Below are positions 16,280 through 23,111 of a stretch of DNA of 52,781 nt, piece after piece. The first letter of the stretch is position 1. Each line of letters opens with the position of its first letter. The notes beneath the pieces are model-generated. The model was not told where the DNA came from and searched no databases. It saw only the letters and a program-made list of their open reading frames with translations. Source of the DNA: Fimbriimonadaceae bacterium (lineage in GTDB: Bacteria > Armatimonadota > Fimbriimonadia > Fimbriimonadales > Fimbriimonadaceae). Location: NCBI GenBank assembly GCA_025934835.1, contig JAICWL010000011.1, forward strand, positions 1 through 52,781, in the 5' to 3' direction. A program made the translations under genes and the position numbers.

Positions 16280-17755
16280 ATGCGTCCGATCCTCGCGGGT
16301 ATCGAAACGGAGTACGGACTCATCGTCGATAACCGCGGGGCGGAGGACCAAGTCGACGATGCGACGGCCCTCGTTGCCGCTTATCCGGGCCCATGCCACG
16401 TCGGCTGGGACTACCGGTACGAATCACCGCGCGCCGATCTGCGCGGTTTCACTCTTAAGAAGCTGTCGTACGACCCCGTCGACGCCAAGTTCGATTTCGG
16501 CCGCGCTCGCCATCGAGACGAAAACGTGCGGGCAGACAGAATCTTGCCGAATGGGGCGAGGCTATACAACGATCACGGCCATCCGGAGTATTCGACTCCC
16601 GAATGCAAGCGCCTGACCGAATTAGCGAACCATGACGCATCTGGGCAGACCGTGGTGCTCCGCTGCGGGCAGGAGCGCGAGAAGCAGATCGGCGCGCGAA
16701 TCCGCCTTTACAAGAACAATACGGACTTTCATGGCGCGTCATATGGCACGCACGAGAACTACCTGATGCCGCGAGAGATCGGGTTCGAGCGGCTGTATCG
16801 GGACCTCATGCCGATGCTGGTTGTGCGCCAGGTGCTCGTCGGGGCGGGAAAGGTAGGCGCCGAGTCGGAACCTCAGGTCGCATACCAGCTTTCGCAGCGC
16901 GCGGACTTCTTCGTCGAAACCGCAAACGCAGAAACGCTTTACAGGCGGCCGATCTTTAACACGCGCGATGAGCCGCACGCCAATCCGGAGGATTGGATCA
17001 GACTGCACGTGATCTGCGGCGATGCGAACATGATCCCCTCGGCCACCGCGCGCAAGGTCGGTCTGGTCAAGCTCGCGCTGCACCTGTGCGAAAACGGCAC
17101 TGCGCCCAAGTGGAGCTTCCGCAATCCCGTGGAGGCGTTTCGAGCGATCAGCCGCGACGATTCCTTTGAGTTCCGAATCCAGCTCGAAGGCTCGAGTTGG
17201 ACGAATGCCTACGAAGTCTTCGAGTCGTATTTCGCCGCCGCCGAGCGCACTCTGGAGCTCGACGAGGATATGGCTTGGGTCATATCGAGCAGCCGCAGAC
17301 TTCTCGCGAATCTAAGAGACTGCCGCGAGAACGTGGTCAGGGAGATCGATTGGGCGGCCAAACGCTCCATGCTCGAGCAATTCATGGACTCCGAGCAGGT
17401 CGACTGGAACGACCCCGCGCTGCGGGCCTACGATCTGGAATATCACAACGTGGATCCAAGCGAAGGACTCTACGCGGCACTGGTCGAGATGGACCAAGTA
17501 GACGCCGGCCCGACGGCCGAGGAGACCGAGCGATATCTGAGCCGAGGTGCGGAAGGCGCCCGTTCGTTCGCCCGAGGGCTGGCCGTGGCCAAGTTCGGAG
17601 ACAAACTGACGAGCGCATGTTGGCGTACGATGACGTTTCGGGCCGAAAATGAACAAGTAGAAGTGGAGATGCCGCCCGATGCGAATTATCCGCAAGCACT
17701 TGAAGAGGCGGAAAGCGTAGAAAGCTTCATACAAATGTTAAGAGGTGTTTCCTAA
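16280..17755 (+). CDS. dop: Dop-like deamidase/depupylase of a UBact-proteasome system
   Basis: 491 residues, the usual size for Dop/PafA carboxylate-amine ligase-fold enzymes. Glu9 and Glu11 (GIETEYG) are the metal ligands. Asp98 in ARLYNDHGHPEYSTPEC matches the catalytic Asp. WDYRYESPRADLRGF, LYKNNTDFHGASYGTHENYL and QLSQRADFF match Dop more closely than PafA, and the segment between strands 1 and 2 is long, as in the Dop loop. Known function: Dop deamidates the C-terminal Gln of the modifier and removes the modifier from substrates. The next gene's product ends in Gln, so deamidase action is needed here. AGAAGG precedes the ATG. PafA identity cannot be fully excluded without an alignment. 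Confidence 0.92.
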   Translation: MRPILAGIETEYGLIVDNRGAEDQVDDATALVAAYPGPCHVGWDYRYESPRADLRGFTLKKLSYDPVDAKFDFGRARHRDENVRADRILPNGARLYNDHGHPEYSTPECKRLTELANHDASGQTVVLRCGQEREKQIGARIRLYKNNTDFHGASYGTHENYLMPREIGFERLYRDLMPMLVVRQVLVGAGKVGAESEPQVAYQLSQRADFFVETANAETLYRRPIFNTRDEPHANPEDWIRLHVICGDANMIPSATARKVGLVKLALHLCENGTAPKWSFRNPVEAFRAISRDDSFEFRIQLEGSSWTNAYEVFESYFAAAERTLELDEDMAWVISSSRRLLANLRDCRENVVREIDWAAKRSMLEQFMDSEQVDWNDPALRAYDLEYHNVDPSEGLYAALVEMDQVDAGPTAEETERYLSRGAEGARSFARGLAVAKFGDKLTSACWRTMTFRAENEQVEVEMPPDANYPQALEEAESVESFIQMLRGVS

Positions 17756-17935
17756 ATGGATGGAGATCGGCTGACGCGCCCTTTGGCGCCCGAGCCTGGC
17801 AAGAAGCTTGGCGACGACCAGGGACCGAGCAGGCCCCAAATCAACAAGCCCGGCGGCGACAACGAGCTCTTGAAGCGGATGAAGAAGATCGACCCGGACC
17901 AAGCGAAGCGGTATCGCCAGCGATCCGGTCAATGA
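17756..17935 (+). CDS. ubact: UBact-type ubiquitin-like (Pup-like) protein modifier, 59 residues
   Basis: A 59-residue ORF exactly fills the gap between dop and prcB: its ATG follows the dop TAA with no spacer, and its TGA overlaps the prcB ATG (ATGA). AGAGGTG at 17741-17747 is well placed as a ribosome site. The protein is hydrophilic and disordered-looking, with Asp/Gly/Pro/Lys/Arg, no cysteine or aromatic residue except Tyr53. The C-terminal third (NELLKRMKKIDPDQAKRYR then QRSGQ) matches UBact/Pup: a short amphipathic helix and a penultimate Gly before Gln. UBact is the Pup homologue described in Nitrospirota, Armatimonadota, Verrucomicrobiota and others. It would be attached through its C-terminus to lysines and target proteins to the proteasome. 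Most gene finders would miss it. Confidence 0.9.
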   Translation: MDGDRLTRPLAPEPGKKLGDDQGPSRPQINKPGGDNELLKRMKKIDPDQAKRYRQRSGQ

Positions 17936-18708
17936 GCGGTCTCGCGCCATGGCCCCGGGCCCGTGCCAGCTTCGAGGAAGTCGTTGGCTCGCGCCGAGAA
18001 TTGTTCGTACCCGCCGAAGGTTCGCAGGCGGGGTTCGAGACTCATGGCACTACCGTGCTTTCGCTACGGTTCGATAACGGCGTCCTGACATTAGCCGACC
18101 GTAGGGCCACGGCCGGCAGCCTGATCATGTATGACCAGGCGGACAAGATCATCGCGCTCGACGATCATACGGTCGTCGCGATCTCGGGGGCATTCGCACG
18201 TTCTGTGGAGGTCTGCCGGATGCTCAAACACTCGTTCAAGTATTACCGGCGCGCGGTGCTGAACGAGCTCTCGCTCGAGGGCAAGCTGACCGAGATTTCC
18301 CGAGCACTGGCCGGCAATGCGCCGATGGCCATGCAGGGCATCGGCCTATTCCTGCCGATCGTGGCAGCCTACGATCCGCAAACCGAAGAATTCGGCGTCT
18401 ACTTCTTCGACGGCGCCGGAGCGCGATTCCAGAACGGCTCTTACGCCTGTGCGGGCTCGGGCTCCGAGCGAATTCGGGGGGTCTTCGAGTACGTCTCACG
18501 CGAAAAGGGCCATTTCGAAACGCGCCCACTCGAAGACGTGCTGCTGGAAGGGCTTAAGATGCTGGATATCGCCGCCGATCTCGATTCGGCTACCGGTGGG
18601 TTCAACAAAACCCTGCCCGTGACCCGAATCCTCGATAAGTCCGGAAACCGCGAAGTGCCCGAGCAGGAGCTTCGGCACCTCACGGCCCAAGTGCTGTCGC
18701 CGGCCTGA
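17932..18708 (+). CDS. prcB: 20S proteasome beta subunit
   Basis: 258 residues. Residues 1-39 are a propeptide ending HG, then Thr40 (mature Thr1) in HG|TTVL. Asp56 (Asp17, in LADRRAT) and Lys72 (Lys33, in YDQADK) complete the active site at exactly the expected spacing. The SGS block (GSGSERIRG) and DSATGG follow family pattern. Mature length (~219) matches actinobacterial PrcB. The ATG overlaps the modifier's stop, so translation is coupled. No prcA follows: the next gene is a sugar-binding lipoprotein. Either an alpha subunit is encoded elsewhere or the enzyme is unusual; the former is the default expectation. Confidence 0.95.
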   Translation: MSGLAPWPRARASFEEVVGSRRELFVPAEGSQAGFETHGTTVLSLRFDNGVLTLADRRATAGSLIMYDQADKIIALDDHTVVAISGAFARSVEVCRMLKHSFKYYRRAVLNELSLEGKLTEISRALAGNAPMAMQGIGLFLPIVAAYDPQTEEFGVYFFDGAGARFQNGSYACAGSGSERIRGVFEYVSREKGHFETRPLEDVLLEGLKMLDIAADLDSATGGFNKTLPVTRILDKSGNREVPEQELRHLTAQVLSPA

Positions 18709-18748
18709 GGCAGACCCAGGCGCGAGGGTGATAGAATTGCGCCTGACT

Positions 18749-19798
18749 ATGCGTGCGCTTCGATCGTTGGCCCTTCTCGCTATTGTCGGCGTTGTGGCAG
18801 CCGGCTGCCACAAGGCTTCCGAGGGTCCCGCGGCCTCCGGGAGTCAAGCCAAGTCGCTGCGGGTCGTCTATATCCCGAAGAACACCGGCAATCCCTACTT
18901 CGACGAGGTCGTGCGCGGGTTCAAGGACGCCTGCACCGAGATGCACGCCGACTTCTTTACCACCGGTCCGACAACGGCCGACGCGACCTCACAGATTCCG
19001 ATCATCAACGAGCAGGTGCAGCGAGGGGTGGATGTGATCGCGATTTCACCGAATAGCCCCGACGCGCTGAACCAGGTCCTGGACGACGCCCGCAAAAAAG
19101 GAATCGCGGTCATCACGGTGGACGCGGACCTCGTCGGCAATGAAACGCACCGGGATGCCGCCGTACTTCCGACCGACTTCAGCAAGGTCGGTCCCAGCCA
19201 ACTCGACCTGCTTGGGAAGCTGGTCGGATTCAAGGGCGATTTCGCGATTCTCAGCGCGACAACCGACGCGCCGAACCAGAACGTCTGGATCGCCGGCATG
19301 AAGGCTGCGCTGAGCGGCCCCAAATACTCGCAGATGAAGCTCGTCGACATCGTTTACGGCGACGATGAGCCCCAGAAGAGCACTAACGAAGCCGAGGCAC
19401 TGCTCGCGAAATATCCGAACCTAAGCGGGATCATCTCGCCTACCAGCGTGGGCCTGGCGGCTGCCGCGCAGACCCTGAAGCTCGCAGGAAACTATCCTGG
19501 TGGTCCACACGCCAAAGGCGCAGGCATTCAGCTCACCGGCCTGAGCACGCCAAACCAGCTTGCACCGTTCGTGAAGGACGGAGTGGTCACTGCGTTCCAG
19601 CTTTGGGCCCCCTACAACGAGGGGTATTTGGCAGCGTACATTGGGGCGAAGATCAAGGACGGCAGCCTCAAGCCGGCCGCAGGCGCCAGCTTCGACACGC
19701 CGAAGCTCGGCAAGCGAGAGTTCTCGCCGAAGCTGGAAGTAACCGGCGGTCCGCTCGTCACTTTCGACAAATCGAACGTAAACCAGTACAACTTCTAG
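18749..19798 (+). CDS. Sugar ABC transporter substrate-binding lipoprotein (RhaS/LsrB type)
   Basis: 349 residues from the ATG at 18749, where a signal peptide begins and a lipobox-like VAAGC places the lipidated Cys near residue 20. The rest is a periplasmic-binding protein type 1 fold: VYIPKNTGNPYFDEVVRGF, then VQRGVDVIAISPNSPDAL, then DDARKKGIAVITVDAD, the standard phrases of the rhamnose/AI-2-like branch. No permease or ATPase gene is adjacent, so it is an orphan binding protein. TAGAAT at 18732-18737, 11 bases before the ATG, may be its own promoter, so it need not belong to the proteasome operon. Confidence 0.88.
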   Translation: MRALRSLALLAIVGVVAAGCHKASEGPAASGSQAKSLRVVYIPKNTGNPYFDEVVRGFKDACTEMHADFFTTGPTTADATSQIPIINEQVQRGVDVIAISPNSPDALNQVLDDARKKGIAVITVDADLVGNETHRDAAVLPTDFSKVGPSQLDLLGKLVGFKGDFAILSATTDAPNQNVWIAGMKAALSGPKYSQMKLVDIVYGDDEPQKSTNEAEALLAKYPNLSGIISPTSVGLAAAAQTLKLAGNYPGGPHAKGAGIQLTGLSTPNQLAPFVKDGVVTAFQLWAPYNEGYLAAYIGAKIKDGSLKPAAGASFDTPKLGKREFSPKLEVTGGPLVTFDKSNVNQYNF

Positions 19799-19870
19799 GC
19801 GGAAATATGCCGCTTCGGAAGCCAAAACCAGGCAGACTCGGCCTAAACTATAAGGTCCGGAGATGCTTGG

Positions 19871-20419
19871 ATGAGGCAGGCGGCCACCCAAACGATTAGC
19901 TACGCGCAGCGCGAACAGACGCTCTACGAACTGCTCAGCGTGGCGCCTGGCGCCGGCCGCGACCAGATACGGGCTGCCTTCCGCCGAGAAATCCGCCGCT
20001 GGCATCCGGACCTGAACGCGCACCGCAGGGATGAGGCGCTGGAGCACACCAGGGTGTTGATCGCGGCCTACAGGGTTTTGCGAGATGCGGAGACGCGTAA
20101 GCGGTACAACATCCAGATCGGGATCCTGCCGCCGATCGCATCCCGCGTGGGCGTACGCGGAGCCTCTCTGGACGTAGACCGTCCACGGCCGCTTTGGAGT
20201 CCGGATATCTCCGATTCGGCCATGTTTGTAGTCATCTCCTTGATCTGCGGAGCCATCGTGGGCGCGACTTGGCTGTACGAGCTGAATAGCCGGACTTCGG
20301 CCGAGTCATATGGAGCGGCGGACGGGGGAATTCGGCACATGATGAGCCCTTACGATCCCGCTCGCGGCAGCGGCGAGCTGATACCGGATCCCGGATTTGG
20401 AGGCGGATTCGGCTTGTGA
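19871..20419 (+). CDS. Membrane-anchored J-domain protein
   Basis: 182 residues. Residues 15-80 form a J domain: YELLSVAPGAGRDQIRAAFR, the HPD triad in RRWHPDLNAH, and YRVLRDAETRKRYN. The HPD motif stimulates DnaK-type ATPases. No zinc-finger or C-terminal DnaJ domain is present. A single transmembrane segment near residue 118-138 (MFVVISLICGAIVGATWLYEL) anchors it, with a Gly/Pro-rich C-terminus. It is a class III J-protein that would recruit Hsp70 to the membrane. The start is the ATG at 19871; an ATG at 19864 runs into a stop. Confidence 0.85.
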   Translation: MRQAATQTISYAQREQTLYELLSVAPGAGRDQIRAAFRREIRRWHPDLNAHRRDEALEHTRVLIAAYRVLRDAETRKRYNIQIGILPPIASRVGVRGASLDVDRPRPLWSPDISDSAMFVVISLICGAIVGATWLYELNSRTSAESYGAADGGIRHMMSPYDPARGSGELIPDPGFGGGFGL

Positions 20420-20480
20420 GCGAGCGAAAAGTGCAAGATCGACGCTTAGCGCTGCTGAACTTCTCGTAGGAACGTGCGTA

Positions 20481-21485
20481 ATGACGGGCATGAAGGTCGC
20501 TCGACCACTATTTTTCGCCGCCGGCTTGCTCCTGCTTTCCACATCGAGCTTCGCGCAGCTGACATCTCAGGATAAGCGCGACGTCCTCGGTGGGATCGAG
20601 CATGTGCTCACGACCGAGGCCTTTGTGCCGGGGATCGACCTCGGGAAGTGGAAGACCTTCATGGCGGCCCGGCAGCAGGACATAGACGCCTCCGATACGT
20701 CGCGTCAATTCTTGGCTGTAATCAACGGCGCGCTCCACGAATTCGGGGTCAGCCATATCATGGTCATGCGGCAGCGTCATCGGTCCCAATGGGGCGGTGG
20801 AGACGAGCTGCTTCAACAAGGACACCAAGAACCGAGCTTCGAAGAGGACGGCGTGCGCTGGCTGGACGACCAGGACGCCTACATGCGGCTCGGTGGGTTT
20901 GGACGGAACTACGATCCAGCGGAGGTCGAAGATTGGTTTCAGTCGATCGCCGGAGCGAAATCGCTCGTGCTCGATTTGCGTTCGAACCCTGGCGGCGAAG
21001 TCGACAAGATGAGGCATTTCCTCGGCTTGGTGATCCCTCCCGAAACACCGGTCGGCACGTTCGTCTCCAAGAGCATCGCAAGCGCGTACGTGAGCGCCGG
21101 CAAAGGAGACGGGCGGGACTCGGTCGCGATCGCCAAATGGACGTCGCACAAGATGAAGGCGCCCAAAGACTCGACGGCGCCGTTCAAAGGACGGATCGCA
21201 GTGCTTGTCGATCAAGATTCGGCCAGCGCCGCGGAGGTAGTGGCGAACGCGCTACGCGAGCTGAGGCATGCCCCGGTGATCGGGACGCGCACAGCGGGCG
21301 CCGTGCTCTTCTCGACGTTCGAGGGGTTGCCCCACGGGTTTAGGATTCAGTTCCCGGTCGGCGACTACGTGTCGGTCGGGGGCACACGCCTCGAAGGCCA
21401 CCCGATCGTTCCGGACGTACCGGAAGGATCAGGTGGCAACTCCGAGATCCAAGCCGCCCTGAACGCTCTGAAGGCGTCTCGCTAA
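20481..21485 (+). CDS. Exported S41-family peptidase (IRBP/tricorn-like)
   Basis: 334 residues from the ATG at 20481; the signal peptide ends SSFAQ. The S41 core is clear: LVLDLRSNPGGEVDKM, then LVDQDSASAAEVVANAL with the nucleophile Ser, then IGTRTAG. The carboxy-terminal-processing type catalytic Lys is absent after the TAG block (AGAVLFS instead of FGKG), while an early SHI motif (FGVSHIMVM) offers the His used by IRBP/tricorn-type members. There is no PDZ domain between them, so the enzyme is compact. Substrate unknown. It converges on the gene at 21482 with a 4-base overlap. Confidence 0.82.
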   Translation: MTGMKVARPLFFAAGLLLLSTSSFAQLTSQDKRDVLGGIEHVLTTEAFVPGIDLGKWKTFMAARQQDIDASDTSRQFLAVINGALHEFGVSHIMVMRQRHRSQWGGGDELLQQGHQEPSFEEDGVRWLDDQDAYMRLGGFGRNYDPAEVEDWFQSIAGAKSLVLDLRSNPGGEVDKMRHFLGLVIPPETPVGTFVSKSIASAYVSAGKGDGRDSVAIAKWTSHKMKAPKDSTAPFKGRIAVLVDQDSASAAEVVANALRELRHAPVIGTRTAGAVLFSTFEGLPHGFRIQFPVGDYVSVGGTRLEGHPIVPDVPEGSGGNSEIQAALNALKASR

Positions 21486-21781
21486 GACTTCGCGGCATTT
21501 CGGCGGCGAGTGGCCCAACCCTTTTTCGCCGCCGCACTGCGCTCGGCGTGAGTTCGGCTAGCAGCAGCCTTGTGCCCGCCCTTCCGCGAGGAAGAGGTGT
21601 CCGTCTTGTGGCCGCGCCCGGAGCCCGACTTCTTGCCGCCTCCGGTTTCCTTGTTTACCGTGGCCCAAGCGATGCGCTCGGCGTCATTCTTGTCCCCGCC
21701 TCGCTTCTCATAGCCTTGCTCGATGTGCCCGGCCATTCGCTTTTGCTTGTCCGAATACTTGCTCTTATCTCCTCTAGCCAT
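21482..21781 (-). CDS. Small basic 'plasmid stabilization'-type protein
   Basis: 99 residues from the ATG at 21781, with GGAG-like sequence upstream on the minus strand. The N-terminal half reads ARGDKSKYSDKQKRMAGHIEQGYEKRG, followed by AERIAWATVNKETGGGKKSG; this is the widespread small family often annotated, without good evidence, as plasmid stabilization protein. The C-terminal half is Lys/Arg/Ser/Ala-rich and likely disordered, ending KKGWATRRRNAAKS. High basic charge hints at nucleic-acid binding; no partner toxin is adjacent. Confidence 0.82.
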   Translation of the reverse strand: MARGDKSKYSDKQKRMAGHIEQGYEKRGGDKNDAERIAWATVNKETGGGKKSGSGRGHKTDTSSSRKGGHKAAASRTHAERSAAAKKGWATRRRNAAKS

Positions 21782-22018
21782 GGTTTCACTCCTACCTGCT
21801 CCGACCGAGCGAGGCGAGCGGCGGTTCGATCTGTTCAGGTTCGGACAGAGACAAGCGACAAAATGATGCCAGTTTCGTGGCAACGCCCGCGCCAATATAT
21901 CGTAAAAAACTACAGGAAACAGTTCTATTGGAACGCAATAATCATGCACATCATTTACATTGCAGAAGGAAAAACAGTTTCCCAGCAGCCGGCGTCAAAT
22001 GTCGGATGGAGGTTTCGA

Positions 22019-22702
22019 GTGACTAGGATGTTGCCTCGGGTTCGAAAGATTGGGATAGCGGGTTTTGCGCTTGCCTTGCTCGCCGCATCGCCGGGAGTTT
22101 TTGCGGACGTTGTGAGCCTGCAGCTCAAAGGATATACACAGCACACGGTTCTGGACGACGGCCATGGCGGTTACGCCGATTTCACAGTCAGCCAGTTCGT
22201 CCAGAAGTCTCACGGGTCCACGCCGGGACTCTATGCGGAAGTTTTCGTGACCACGCCTACCTCGGCATTCACCTACCGTGTCGTGTCGGCGGCCTCGACG
22301 ACACCAGGGGGCACCATAACGCCCGCGGGCGCGAACTTCACCGGGTCTGGTTCGGTGAACGTCAGCATGCCAGCCCTGGCCTTGGATTTCGACGTATTTG
22401 GCGGCGTAATCGGCGCGGAGACTGGCACTCTTCATGCTGAAGCTACACTGACCAAACCTCAGAGCGTGGACAACTTCCGTGGCGCGACGAGCGACTCGTA
22501 CTGGAACGCTTTCACCCACGCTTGGTACCGCACGCGAACCCGCTCTTCGGGCCGGCAAGGGTTCAACCCGAGCGGCTCAGGCAGCGTGTGGTTCGACGAT
22601 GGATCGACCGTCGAGACGCTGGTGGGCCAGGGCTCGAACGTTCAGAGCGCCTGGAGCACGTTCGGGTTCTTTACGAGCGGCGAGATCCAGATTTCGAAGT
22701 AG
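22019..22702 (+). CDS. Exported beta-rich protein of unknown function
   Basis: 227 residues. GGAGG at 22008-22012 with a 6-base spacer fixes the start at the GTG at 22019 rather than at the ATG at 22028 or far-upstream starts. The signal peptide ends SPGVFA. The mature protein alternates short polar beta strands with Gly/Ser/Thr-rich turns and contains TPGGTITPAGANFTGSGSVN and FNPSGSGSVWF; I do not recognise the family. It is followed by a strong hairpin. The 237 bases between it and the divergent gene at 21781 are AT-rich and probably hold both promoters, but no single box is convincing. Confidence 0.7.
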   Translation: MTRMLPRVRKIGIAGFALALLAASPGVFADVVSLQLKGYTQHTVLDDGHGGYADFTVSQFVQKSHGSTPGLYAEVFVTTPTSAFTYRVVSAASTTPGGTITPAGANFTGSGSVNVSMPALALDFDVFGGVIGAETGTLHAEATLTKPQSVDNFRGATSDSYWNAFTHAWYRTRTRSSGRQGFNPSGSGSVWFDDGSTVETLVGQGSNVQSAWSTFGFFTSGEIQISK

Positions 22703-22714
22703 CTAGCGAGGTTT

Positions 22715-22740
22715 GACGGGATGGCGCACGCCATCCCGTC
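22715..22740 (+). terminator. Hairpin after the exported protein gene
   Basis: A perfect 11-bp stem (GACGGGATGGC / GCCATCCCGTC) with loop GCAC lies 13 bases past the stop at 22702 and 5 bases before the stop of the convergent gene at 22745. It can serve either strand; the T-tract is poor. Confidence 0.55.
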
Positions 22741-22744
22741 GTGG

Positions 22745-23020
22745 TTACTGGGCTGGGTGACGAGTATCCGCGGGACGCGGCTCAGCCCAGCGATGGTTGG
22801 GTTCCAACTGATCGAATGACCTTGCAGCGGCCTGATGTTGCTCGATCTTGAGCACGTTCGAACGTTCGTCCTCGATCACCGTACAGCCCAAAGCTTTGAG
22901 CGTTCGGGCGATCGCATTCCGGCACTCCGGATCCAGAGTCACCGTGAACGACGTTTCCAGCGCATGGCTAAGGAGCATTTCTTCGGCAATCCGTTCGCAC
23001 GTAGCAGACGCAGATTCCAT
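22745..23020 (-). CDS. Small protein of unknown function
   Basis: 91 residues from the ATG at 23020, with a perfect AGGAGG about 6 bases upstream, good evidence that it is translated. The central segment (SFTVTLDPECRNAIARTLKALGCTVIEDERSNVLKI) has alternating strand and helix character and two cysteines; the tail is rich in Arg, Pro and His. No signal peptide or membrane segment. No family recognised. Confidence 0.65.
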   Translation of the reverse strand: MESASATCERIAEEMLLSHALETSFTVTLDPECRNAIARTLKALGCTVIEDERSNVLKIEQHQAAARSFDQLEPNHRWAEPRPADTRHPAQ

Positions 23021-23111
23021 TCGATTCCTCCTCTAGAGACTAGATTGGATTTAGTGTGCTGCGAATCCCGCCTCGAGGCCAACGATTGGGCCCAAATATG
23101 ATTTTAATACG

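Noticed and set aside
18749-20419. Sugar-binding lipoprotein and J-domain genes as part of the proteasome operon
   Set aside because: Gaps of 40 and 72 bases and possible own promoters argue for separate units; kept only as a neighbourhood note.
21482-21781. Toxin-antitoxin or plasmid maintenance module
   Set aside because: The 'plasmid stabilization' label of this small family has no mechanistic support here and no partner or plasmid gene is nearby.
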